DNA of 8,963 nt, from assembly GCA_002435985.1 (NCBI GenBank), contig DIXD01000015.1, positions 1-8,963 on the forward strand, written 5' to 3'. The notes below the pieces were generated by a model that worked only from the letters and a program-made list of their open reading frames with translations, ran no database searches and was not told where the DNA came from. The stretch's first letter is position 1. Each line of letters opens with the position of its first letter. Below, one piece after another: positions 1 to 6,261 of this stretch. A program made the translations under genes and the position numbers. This DNA is from Spirochaetaceae bacterium UBA6089. GTDB lineage: Bacteria; Spirochaetota; Spirochaetia; Treponematales; Rectinemataceae.

Positions 1-45
1 TACTTCAAGGAAATCGAGGCGCCGCATCTGAGGAACTGGACCTAA
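1..45 (+). CDS. 3' end of an unidentified gene (last 14 codons)
   Basis: Frame 1 is open from the window edge to a TAA stop at 43-45 and reads YFKEIEAPHLRNWT. The codon use (GAG, GCG, CCG, CTG, AAC) resembles that of the real genes in this window, and sequence composition drops to AT-rich soon after the stop. Both fit the tail of a real gene running in from the left. Fourteen residues are too few to name a family. It could also be chance, since a frame open for only 45 bases is not significant on its own. Confidence 0.35.
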   Translation, partial: YFKEIEAPHLRNWT

Positions 46-186
46 GGCCCGAGTTCGGCGTCTAAAAATCTGTTTTACACCTCCGTTCAATACTTATGCA
101 AATTCTGATAATAACCCGAATCTCCTGAAATCTAAGATTCAAGTCATTATGCAATTTTATATGGCCCACTTTCTGGTTTATAGCCG

Positions 187-210
187 TTTATTCACACATT
201 TATGAATAAA
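187..210. promoter_or_regulatory. Perfect 8-bp dyad, possible operator
   Basis: TTTATTCA at 187-194 and TGAATAAA at 203-210 are exact reverse complements separated by 8 bases. The dyad is centred about 28 bases upstream of the -35 hexamer at 226, which places it near -63 relative to the predicted transcription start. That is a usual place for an activator to bind. No T-run follows a GC-rich stem on either strand, so it is not an intrinsic terminator. The arms contain ATTCA/TGAAT, but in the opposite order and spacing from an ArgR ARG box, so no regulator is assigned. Confidence 0.4.
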
Positions 211-225
211 AATACAGATTTATCC

Positions 226-255
226 TTGATAACAAGTTTCTGACAGAAATATACT
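226..255 (+). promoter_or_regulatory. Sigma70-type promoter for the amidohydrolase/transporter unit
   Basis: TTGATA at 226-231 matches the -35 consensus at 5 of 6 positions. TATACT at 250-255 matches the -10 consensus at 5 of 6, and the spacer is 18 bases. Transcription would start near 262 and give a leader of about 40 bases ending in the GGAGG at 293-297. It is the best promoter match I noticed in the window, and it faces the first gene of the broken unit. It therefore appears intact although both genes it serves are damaged. Confidence 0.55.
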
Positions 256-292
256 TGTATTCGATTCGGGATTTCAAAATATTTTTTTGAAT

Positions 293-297
293 GGAGG
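293..297 (+). promoter_or_regulatory. Ribosome binding site that fixes the amidohydrolase start
   Basis: GGAGG lies 5 bases before the ATG at 303. An in-frame ATG at 291 would place the Shine-Dalgarno sequence inside the coding region and has none of its own, so 303 is the better start. Confidence 0.7.
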
Positions 298-302
298 GCA
301 AT

Positions 303-1297
303 ATGGATCCAATCATGCAAGAAGCTTCTTCGATTCAGGAGATACTTGTGCACCATCGTAGGTACCTGCATCGACACGCCGAGCTGGGTATGGACCTGCC
401 CGTAACGAAAACGTATGTCATGGAGCAGCTCGTAAAAATGGGCTATGAGCCCAAGGAAATATGTCCTTCCGGCATTGTCGCCCTGGTGGGGGAGAAAAAG
501 TCCGGCAAGACCTTTCTTCTCAGGGCGGACATGGATGCCCTGCCCATCAAGGAAGAATCGGATCTAGAATTCAAATCGGAGACGAATGCGATGCACACGT
601 GCGGCCACGATACCCACACGGCCATGCTTCTGGGAGCTGCTCAGATTCTCAAAGCCCACGAGGACGAGATCGAGGGCCAGGTAAAACTGATGTTTCAGCC
701 CGGAATGGTGTCGATCCGCTGAATGTGATGGTGCACATTCATCTGGCCATACAGGCGATCAATGCGCGGGAAGCCACTCCCGCTGAGATGGCCATTGTTA
801 CGATCGGCCAGATGCACGGAGGAAGCGCACCCAATGTGCTTCCAGAGACCGCGTACATGGAAGGTACCATTCGAACCAAGAAGGCGAAGATCAGGTCTTT
901 TATTAAGGAGCGGCTCGTCTGCATCACCCAGAATGTGGCTGCTGCTTTCAGGGCCAAGGCCGAGGTCAAGTTCCTGAGCGAATGCCCCAGTGTCATCGTA
1001 GACCCCGATCTTGTCGGAAGAGGAATTTCGTTCGCCAAGGAAATTCTCGCCGGTGTTGCGCCCGTCGTTGACGAAAGTGACCCCAGAATCGCCACGCTCG
1101 GTGGAGGCTCAGAAGATTTCACGTTTGTAAGCGAGAAAGTTCCCAGCATGTTGTGCTTTCTTTCCTTCGGATCTCCTGCCGAAGGCTATTTCTATCCCCA
1201 GCACCATCCCAAAATTAAGTTCGACGAGAGCAAGCTCTGCATAGGCGCCGCAATATATGCAGGAGTCGCCATGAGGTGGCTTTCCGAGCACAAATAG
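303..1297 (+). pseudogene. M20D-family amidohydrolase, disrupted by internal deletion and frameshift
   Basis: Intact relatives are cytosolic zinc/manganese N-acyl-amino-acid amidohydrolases (hippurate hydrolase, aminobenzoyl-glutamate or IAA-amino-acid hydrolase type), usually about 390-400 residues. Frame 3 encodes the N-terminal half, 139 residues to TGA at 720-722. It carries RADMDALPI (residues 74-82) and the metal-binding HTCGHDTHTAMLLG (98-111), and ends in VKLMFQPG. The homology resumes in frame 2 from about 707 as GVDPLNVMVHIHLA and runs about 196 residues. This part includes VTIGQMHGGSAPNVLPE, GGGSEDF and the C-terminal HHPKIKFDE metal-ligand region, then stops at TAG. The FQP-[AEEG...HG..P]-GVDP segment is missing, roughly 65-85 residues, and the frame changes at the join. 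The lost part normally carries the catalytic Glu pair and most of the lid/dimer domain, so no active enzyme is expected. It is paired with the downstream transporter. Confidence 0.85.
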
Positions 1298-1379
1298 GGC
1301 CGATTGATCGAAGAGCCATCGAAGTTTTCTCAAAGCGCTCAAAAGTACTTTGCCTTTAATGTAGTAAAAGGAGGAGTAG
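1298..1379 (+). promoter_or_regulatory. Short gap with strong ribosome binding site for the transporter
   Basis: The 82-base gap between the amidohydrolase stop and the transporter start has no hairpin terminator that I can see. It contains AAGGAGG at 1368-1374, five bases before the ATG at 1380. This supports co-transcription of the two genes and fixes the transporter start. Confidence 0.6.
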
Positions 1380-2538
1380 ATGAGTCAGATTCTGGCATTC
1401 GCAATCGTCGTTGTCTCGCTCGGCATCGGCGAACTGATATCGTCAGCGACCCGCGCGCGCATTCCGTCCCTGTTCGTTGTCATGGTGATTTTCCTGGTGG
1501 GGTTCTGGGTCGGTCTGCCCAAGGACTTGATCACCAAGACGGGATTGCTTTCGCTCACGGCGGTCCACCCCGATGATCGTCACCCACATGGGTACGCTGA
1601 TGTCGCTGAAGCAAGTCGGCCAGCAGTGGAAGGCCCTTCTCATCGGCATCGGAGCCCTCATCGGCGTCGGAGTCCTACTTCTTACGATCCAGGCCGCCTT
1701 CTATGGTCTTCCCATCGCCATCGCCTCGGCATGCCCGATTTCCGGCGGCATCGTTGCCGCAATAATAGGCATGGACGCGATGAAAGCGGTCGGCCGCCCT
1801 GAACTGCAGGTATTGGTCGTACTGTTTCTCGTGCTTCAGGGGTTCATCGGCATGCCTCTCGCCTCCAACCTTCTAAAACGGGACGTCAAGAAGAACTGGG
1901 ATAAAATCATGTCGGCCAAGAGTTCCGGAGCCCAGGCGGCTCTCACCCCTGAGAAGAAGCTGCTGCCTCCTCTCCCCAAGCAGTTCCAGAGTCCTTTTGT
2001 GATGCTTGCCAAGGTCGTGATCGTGGGATGGCTGGCCGTAACCGTTTCCGGATGGACACAGGGCGTGATCAACTCGAGCGTCGTGGCCATTGTGTTCGGT
2101 CTTTTTGCCTACTACATCGGCTTTCTTGAGGAAGATGTCCTCACAAAGACCGGAACCTTCGGTTTTTTCATGATGCTCCTTATCGCGTCCGTCATGAGCA
2201 GCATGAATCAGGCAACTCCCCAGCTCATCGTTTCCTTCACCGGTCCCATCATCGTGGGGTTCATCCTGGGAACAATCGGCTTCGTGGTCATGAGCTGGCT
2301 CGTGGGAAAGCTGATCGGCGTGAGTGCCGGCATGGCAATCGCCATCGGCTCCACCTGCCTCTATGGCTTCCCTGGCAACTACATCATCGTGCAGGAAGTC
2401 GCGAAATCGATGAGCAGCAATGATGAAGAGAAAAAAGCCATTCTGGATCACATCCTGCCGCCCATGATCGTGGGAGGCTACGCGACGGTGACGATCGGAT
2501 CCGTCATATTCGCCGGCATCATCACGAAATTTCTCTGA
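1380..2538 (+). pseudogene. Polytopic membrane transporter, frameshifted (possible GltS-like carboxylate/amino-acid carrier)
   Basis: The N-terminal part reads MSQILAFAIVVVSLGIGELI... and stays convincing up to about codon 62 (LLSLTAVHP). It then turns into arginine/histidine-rich nonsense. The hydrophobic homology resumes one base out of phase at 1573 as MIVTHMGTLMSL and runs to TGA at 2536-2538, with TAA straight after. Removing one C from the CCCC at 1568-1571 restores a continuous reading VHPMIVTHMG and a protein of about 385 residues. The restored protein has around ten hydrophobic segments and glycine-rich membrane motifs (CPISGGIVAAIIGMDA, GSTCLYGFPGNY, PPMIVGGYATVTIGSV). The overall look resembles sodium/glutamate-symporter-like carriers, but I cannot assign a family firmly. 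Its place behind an M20D amidohydrolase suggests it imported the N-acyl amino acid or dipeptide-like substrate. The single-base change may be a sequencing error. The 321-residue second part could in principle start at the ATG at 1573, but it would lack the first membrane segments. Confidence 0.75.
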
Positions 2539-2556
2539 TAAAAAGGCTTTCATCCT

Positions 2557-2585
2557 GGCGCCCGGTCCCCCGTCGGCCGTGCGCC
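2557..2585. terminator. GC-rich hairpin between convergent genes (weak terminator candidate)
   Basis: GGCGC at 2557-2561 pairs with GCGCC at 2581-2585. After one mismatch, CGG at 2563-2565 pairs with CCG at 2577-2579 around an 11-base loop. It lies in the 79-base gap between the converging transporter and alkyltransferase-like genes, where a bidirectional terminator is expected. On the minus strand a TTTTT run (2540-2544) follows about a dozen bases beyond the stem. On the plus strand only a T/C-rich stretch follows. The distance from stem to T-run makes this weak. Confidence 0.3.
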
Positions 2586-2617
2586 GGATACCGTTCTCTT
2601 GATTCTTCTCTCTTGTC

Positions 2618-2938
2618 TTATTTGTTCAAGGCCCAGAAACAGGCTTCCGTCACCTTGCCCGAGGCGTCGAATCCGACACCCTCACGGAGAAGGATAGTGC
2701 GCTGGAGCTCTGCTCCGTTTCCCGGAGAGAGCGCAATGCTGCCATCTTTTCTCACGATTCTCCACCACGGAAGGTTTTCTTTCTCCGACATCGAGAAAAG
2801 AACTCGCACGACATCCCTGGCGCCACCCGCGCCGAGGGGATGTCCTGCAATCAGCGCAATCTGCCCATACGAGGCGACCCTGCCGGTCGGTACAGCCCGC
2901 AGCGCGTCGAGAATTCGACGTGTCTGTTCGCGTGTCAT
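2618..2938 (-). CDS. Alkyltransferase-like protein (ATL), MGMT DNA-binding fold without the acceptor cysteine
   Basis: A 106-residue protein that matches the C-terminal DNA-binding domain of O6-alkylguanine-DNA alkyltransferase. Visible landmarks are VPTGRVASYGQIALIAG (residues 16-32, containing the base-flipping Tyr24), GARDVVRVL (39-47, helix-turn-helix and Arg region), LPWWRIVRKDGSIAL (56-70) and LLREGVGF (83-90). Genuine methyltransferases carry PCHR. Here it is PWWR, with Trp in place of the acceptor Cys, the hallmark of ATL proteins. ATLs bind O6-alkylguanine without removing the alkyl group and pass the lesion to nucleotide excision repair. The length is typical of stand-alone ATLs. 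The start at 2938 is chosen because homology begins there; the frame is open further upstream to 3061, but that part reads as G/R/S-rich non-homologous sequence. No Shine-Dalgarno sequence precedes the ATG, and a TATATT lies 6 bases upstream. It is divergent from ettA and convergent with the transporter. Confidence 0.87.
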   Translation of the reverse strand: MTREQTRRILDALRAVPTGRVASYGQIALIAGHPLGAGGARDVVRVLFSMSEKENLPWWRIVRKDGSIALSPGNGAELQRTILLREGVGFDASGKVTEACFWALNK

Positions 2939-2952
2939 AACGACAATATAGC
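2939..2952 (-). promoter_or_regulatory. Extended -10 promoter abutting the ATL start (leaderless mRNA candidate)
   Basis: Read on the minus strand, TGC-TATATT (2953-2945) is an extended -10 element: TG, one base, then a hexamer matching TATAAT at 5 of 6. Exactly six bases separate it from the A of the ATG at 2938, so transcription would begin on the start codon. No -35 match is visible (CATCCA at the expected distance), which the TGn extension could offset. No Shine-Dalgarno sequence exists in the leader. Confidence 0.45.
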
Positions 2953-3039
2953 ATAGTTCGTGGCCCGTGGATGTGCCGGGCGCGCTCGGCCGGCCTTTTG
3001 TCTCTTCGCTGCCCCCTCCCCTGAAACGGCCTTTTCCGC

Positions 3040-3051
3040 TATAGTGTGTGT
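3040..3051 (+). promoter_or_regulatory. -10 element abutting the ettA start (leaderless mRNA candidate)
   Basis: TATAGT at 3040-3045 matches TATAAT at 5 of 6 and is followed by six bases (GTGTGT), then the ATG at 3052. With usual spacing the transcript starts at or within a base of the ATG. There is no purine-rich Shine-Dalgarno sequence upstream of either the ATG or the in-frame GTG at 3046. A -35 at 17 bases upstream is not recognisable (the region is C-rich), so the evidence rests on the -10 and its spacing. Confidence 0.4.
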
Positions 3052-4734
3052 ATGCCCACAACGGACGACAAGAAAATCATTTATTCGATGTACCAGCTCT
3101 CGAAGCGCTACGGCACGAAGCAGGTGCTTAAAGATATCAGCCTTTCGTATTTCTATGGCGCGAAGATAGGGGTCATCGGCCTCAACGGCTCGGGGAAATC
3201 GACGCTTTTGAGGATCATGGCCGGGCTCGATACGGAGTTTTCGGGAGAGGTGGCCTGCGCGCCGGGGTACAAAATCGGCTATCTGCCGCAGGAGCCGCAC
3301 CTTGAGCCCGGCAAGACCGTGCGCGACCTGGTCGCCGAAGGCGTGAAGGACATCATGGACCTCCATGCCGAGTTCGAGCGCGTCAACGAGGCGTTTGGCG
3401 AGCCCGATGCGGATTTCGACGCACTCGCCACACAACAGGCCGAGATTCAGGAGAAAATGGACGCCCTCGACGCCTGGGACATCGAGGCCAAGCTCGAATT
3501 CTCCATGGATGTGCTGCGTTGTCCGCCCGCCGACCAAATCGTCGACACCCTCTCCGGCGGGGAGCGCCGGCGCGTCGCCCTGTGCCGGCTTTTGCTCCAG
3601 AAACCGGATATTCTGCTCCTCGACGAGCCCACCAACCACCTCGACGCGGAGACCATCGCCTGGCTCGAACAATATCTCCGATCGTATCCGGGGACGGTCA
3701 TCGCCGTCACCCACGATCGCTACTTCCTCGAAAACGTGGCGGGCTGGATACTCGAGCTCGACCGCGGCGAGGGCATCCCCTGGAAGGGCAACTACTCGTC
3801 CTGGCTCGAACAGAAGCGCCAGCGCCTCCAACAGGAAGAGAAGGGCGAATCCATGCGCGCCCGCACTCTGTCCCGCGAACTCGAGTGGATCGGCATGAGC
3901 CCGAAGGGCCGCCACGCCAAGAGCAAAGCGCGCATCGAGCGCTACGAGCGCCTCCTCACCGAAGACACAAAGGAGAAGATTCGCGATGCGCGCCTGGTCA
4001 TACCGCCCGGCCCGCGCCTCGGCGACGTCGTCATCGAGGCCAAGAAGCTTTTCAAGGCCTTCGGCGACACCGAACTCTTCGAAGACCTCAGCTTTTCCGT
4101 GCCGCCGGGCGCCATTGTCGGCATCATAGGGCCCAACGGCGCGGGCAAGACCACGCTCCTCAACATGATCGCCGGCAAAGAGAAGCCCGACGCGGGTACC
4201 CTCCGCCTCGGCGACACGGTCAAACTCGCCTATGCCGACCAGATGCGCGCCCGCCTCGATCCGGACAAGACCGTCTGGGAGACGCTCTCCGACGGCCACG
4301 ACCTCATTTCCCTCGGCGGGCGCACCGAGGTCAACAGCCGCGCATACTGCGCCTGGTTCAACTTCACCGGGGCGGACCAGCAGAAAAAAGTCGGCATCCT
4401 CTCGGGCGGCGAGCGCAACCGGCTCAACCTCGCGCTCATGATAAAGGAAGGCGCGAATGTGCTTCTCCTCGATGAGCCGACGAACGACCTCGACGTGAAC
4501 ACCCTGCGCGCGCTCGAAGAGGCCCTCGACGATTTCGCGGGGGCGGCGATGGTGGTGAGCCACGACCGCTGGTTTCTCGACAGGGTGTGCACGCACATTC
4601 TGGCCTTCGAGGGTGATTCGGAAGTGGTCTGGTACGATGGCAACTGGTCCGAATTCGCCGAGTGGCGCCGCCAGCGCCTCGGCATCGAAGCGGACCGGCC
4701 GCACCGCATCGTGTACCGCAAGCTCGAGCGTTGA
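3052..4734 (+). CDS. ettA: Energy-dependent translational throttle protein EttA (ABC-F ATPase)
   Basis: A 560-residue cytosolic ABC-F protein with two ATPase domains and no membrane segments. EttA binds the ribosomal E site and gates entry of the 70S initiation complex into elongation according to the ATP/ADP ratio. Domain 1 has Walker A GLNGSGKS (residues 43-50), signature LSGGE (167-171) and Walker B ILLLDEPTNHLD (187-198). Domain 2 has Walker A GPNGAGKT (360-367), LSGGE (450-454) and LLLDEPTNDLD (471-481). Residues of about 95-140 between Walker A and the signature of domain 1 form the arm insertion typical of EttA, and the linker around 240-320 contains WKGNYSSWLEQK and IPPGPRLGD, which are near-identical in E. 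coli EttA. The length agrees with the usual 555 or so. Start choice: the ATG at 3052 is preferred to the GTG at 3046, and neither has a Shine-Dalgarno sequence. It is followed after 27 bases by the EamA gene, so probably first in an operon. Confidence 0.93.
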   Translation: MPTTDDKKIIYSMYQLSKRYGTKQVLKDISLSYFYGAKIGVIGLNGSGKSTLLRIMAGLDTEFSGEVACAPGYKIGYLPQEPHLEPGKTVRDLVAEGVKDIMDLHAEFERVNEAFGEPDADFDALATQQAEIQEKMDALDAWDIEAKLEFSMDVLRCPPADQIVDTLSGGERRRVALCRLLLQKPDILLLDEPTNHLDAETIAWLEQYLRSYPGTVIAVTHDRYFLENVAGWILELDRGEGIPWKGNYSSWLEQKRQRLQQEEKGESMRARTLSRELEWIGMSPKGRHAKSKARIERYERLLTEDTKEKIRDARLVIPPGPRLGDVVIEAKKLFKAFGDTELFEDLSFSVPPGAIVGIIGPNGAGKTTLLNMIAGKEKPDAGTLRLGDTVKLAYADQMRARLDPDKTVWETLSDGHDLISLGGRTEVNSRAYCAWFNFTGADQQKKVGILSGGERNRLNLALMIKEGANVLLLDEPTNDLDVNTLRALEEALDDFAGAAMVVSHDRWFLDRVCTHILAFEGDSEVVWYDGNWSEFAEWRRQRLGIEADRPHRIVYRKLER

Positions 4735-4761
4735 ACCTGGAGAAGACTACTGGAGAATACC

Positions 4762-5628
4762 ATGAGGCACGATATCAAAGGCATTATGGCCATGGCGGCG
4801 ACCGCGGTCTGCTGGAGCCTGAGCGGCCTTTTCATCAAGCTTGTGGATTGGCCCCCGGTGACGATCGCCGGTGCAAGGAGTCTCATCGCAGCGCTCTTCA
4901 TTCTCGCCGTGGTGCGTAGACCAAAGCTGAACTTCGGCAGGGACCAGATCATCGCGGCGGTGGCGTATTCCTTCACCATGCTGCTCTTTGTCTACGCGAA
5001 CAAAAACACCACCAGCGCGAACGCGATCCTCCTTCAGTACGGCGCGCCGGTGTATGTCATGATTCTCTCCGGCGCCATGCTCGGCGAGCGCCCCTTGCCC
5101 GAGCAGATAGGCGCTCTTGTCGCGATTGTGGTCGGCATGGGGCTGTTTTTTGTGGAGTCTCTGAGTCTGGGGCATCTGGCGGGCGATATCGCGGCGGTAG
5201 CCGCCGGAGTGACGTTCGCGGTCCACATTCTCTTCATGCGGCGCCAAAAAGAGGGCTCGCCGATCGAATCGCTACTACTCGGCCACGGGCTTACCGCGGT
5301 TGTTGCGCTTGGTATCTCATTGTTTTTGCCCGCACCTGTGATGAACGCGAAATCCATCGCCTCGATTTTCGGCCTCGGCATTGTGCAGATCGGATTAGCT
5401 GCCGTCTTTTTCAGCTTTGCCATCAAACGCATCAGCGCAATTCAGAGCTCGCTCATCGCCGTCATCGAACCTGCGCTCAATCCGCTTTGGGTATTCCTTG
5501 CCATCGGCGAGAAGCCCACGGGCCTGGCCATAGTGGGAGGCGGTATCATTATCGCCGCCGTCGTGGTGTCCTCGGTGATCAGTGTTTCGCGGGATGCTCG
5601 AATTTCGGATAAGGAGGCGGCTGTATGA
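4762..5628 (+). CDS. EamA/DMT-superfamily membrane transporter
   Basis: A 288-residue inner-membrane protein with the ten-helix, two-repeat layout of the drug/metabolite transporter superfamily (RhaT/YdcZ/EamA type). Repeat 1 spans roughly residues 7-131 and ends with the pattern YGAPVYVMILSGAMLGERP (93-111). Repeat 2 spans 141-272 with the matching IEPALNPLWVFLAIGEKPTG (235-254). This second copy of the Pro-...-GE-P motif identifies the family. Members export or import small metabolites such as amino acids, and the substrate cannot be told from sequence. GGAG at 4752-4755 lies 6 bases before the ATG. The gene starts 27 bases after ettA and overlaps the MarC gene by four bases, so it is probably translated from a common transcript. 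Confidence 0.9.
   Translation: MRHDIKGIMAMAATAVCWSLSGLFIKLVDWPPVTIAGARSLIAALFILAVVRRPKLNFGRDQIIAAVAYSFTMLLFVYANKNTTSANAILLQYGAPVYVMILSGAMLGERPLPEQIGALVAIVVGMGLFFVESLSLGHLAGDIAAVAAGVTFAVHILFMRRQKEGSPIESLLLGHGLTAVVALGISLFLPAPVMNAKSIASIFGLGIVQIGLAAVFFSFAIKRISAIQSSLIAVIEPALNPLWVFLAIGEKPTGLAIVGGGIIIAAVVVSSVISVSRDARISDKEAAV
5611..5617 (+). promoter_or_regulatory. Strong ribosome binding site within the upstream gene
   Basis: AAGGAGG lies seven bases before the MarC ATG at 5625, inside the end of the EamA gene. The two genes overlap as ATGA at 5625-5628. The site shows the MarC start is genuine and allows translation independent of coupling. Confidence 0.75.
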
Positions 5629-6221
5629 ATCAGAGTTTTCTGTCGGTGACCATTCTTCTCGTGTTGATTACAGACCCGCTCGGGAATATTCCTCTGTTCA
5701 TCTCTTCGCTCAGAAATGTGCCGCAGTCGAGGCGGCCCTTTGTGATACTCCGCGAATGTCTGATTGCCTTTGTGGTGCTCGTGGGATTTCTGTTCTTCGG
5801 CAACGTGTTTCTGAGCGCGCTGGGGCTCTCCGACGATGTTCTGCGCATATCGGGGGGAGTGATTCTCTTTTTGATCGCGCTGAACATGATTTTCCCGGGG
5901 ACGGGGGGCAAGCTTGTCGAGGACGAGATCGAGGGGGAGCCCTTCATTGTGCCGGTCGCCATTCCGCTGATCGCGGGGCCGAGCGCCATCACCTATGTGA
6001 TGCTCCTCATGAAGTCGGATCCATCGCGCGGGCTTGAGTGGGTGGGAGCGATTTTTGTTGCGATAATGGTGACGATGGTGGCGTTTTTCACTTCGACGAA
6101 GTTGGAGGAGAAGCTTGGGCCGAGGGCCCTCTCTGCGATGGAGCGCCTCATGGGCCTCGTGCTGTCCGCGATTTCGATCGAGATGCTGCTTGATGGGCTT
6201 TCCCAGTATTTGGCACGATAA
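5625..6221 (+). CDS. MarC/YhgN-family integral membrane protein
   Basis: A 198-residue protein with about six membrane segments, the usual size of the MarC family (UPF0056). Family landmarks are LLVLITDPLGNIPLFIS (residues 11-27), the second-half counterpart PVAIPLIAGPSAITYVML (110-127) and MERLMGLVLSAISIEMLLDG (172-191). DPLGNIP resembles the YhgN branch more than E. coli MarC. No transport activity is firmly established for the family; the old link to multiple antibiotic resistance was not supported by later work on MarC. The two similar halves point to an inverted-repeat transporter fold. It is the last gene of the ettA-EamA-MarC set, ends in TAA followed at once by TGA, and is convergent with the kinase after 40 bases. 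Confidence 0.9.
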   Translation: MNQSFLSVTILLVLITDPLGNIPLFISSLRNVPQSRRPFVILRECLIAFVVLVGFLFFGNVFLSALGLSDDVLRISGGVILFLIALNMIFPGTGGKLVEDEIEGEPFIVPVAIPLIAGPSAITYVMLLMKSDPSRGLEWVGAIFVAIMVTMVAFFTSTKLEEKLGPRALSAMERLMGLVLSAISIEMLLDGLSQYLAR

Positions 6222-6261
6222 TGATCTTAGTGCTCTCAACCTTGTGCAAACAAATAAATGA
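6222..6261. other. Convergent gap without a recognisable terminator
   Basis: Only 40 AT-leaning bases separate the MarC stop from the kinase stop. I see no GC-rich stem with a T-run on either strand; TTG..CAA arms around 6242-6249 are only 3 bp. Termination may be factor-dependent, or the transcripts may run into each other. Confidence 0.5.

Larger units (their letters stand above)
46..302. other. AT-rich intergenic control region with small repeats
   Basis: No coding frame is convincing here. The block is clearly more AT-rich than its surroundings. It holds a promoter and a dyad that are listed separately. It also has a direct repeat TTATGCAA at 94-101 and 147-154, and a 6-bp inverted repeat GAATCT/AGATTC at 118-123 and 135-140 with an 11-base spacer. 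There is no clear GC-stem plus T-run terminator after the upstream stop; GCC/GGC arms around 48-60 are too short to call. The size and repeats suggest a regulated promoter for the amidohydrolase unit, but no regulator is identifiable. Confidence 0.6.

Noticed and set aside
192..377. A 61-codon minus-strand open frame across the control region
   Set aside because: It overlaps the promoter and the amidohydrolase start, has no ribosome binding site that I can see and no recognisable motif.
461..706. An upstream extension of the downstream amidohydrolase frame starting at 461
   Set aside because: Residues before GVDPLN are low-similarity Arg/Gly/His-rich sequence that shadows the true frame 3 of the N-terminal half. 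The frame is real only from about 707.
3046..3051. GTG at 3046 as the ettA start
   Set aside because: It has no Shine-Dalgarno sequence and would start inside the six-base interval between -10 and ATG. The ATG at 3052 fits the leaderless spacing. It remains a possible alternative adding two residues.
2939..3061. A longer ATL protein starting at 3061
   Set aside because: The extra 41 residues read as non-homologous G/S/R-rich sequence and would run across the divergent promoter region into ettA.
2935..4704. A 589-codon open frame antisense to ettA
   Set aside because: It is rich in Ala, Glu, Val and Gly with no recognisable domain, and mirrors a GC-biased, highly conserved ettA frame. Long antisense open frames are common opposite GC-rich genes. 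Its left end also overlaps the ATL gene start.
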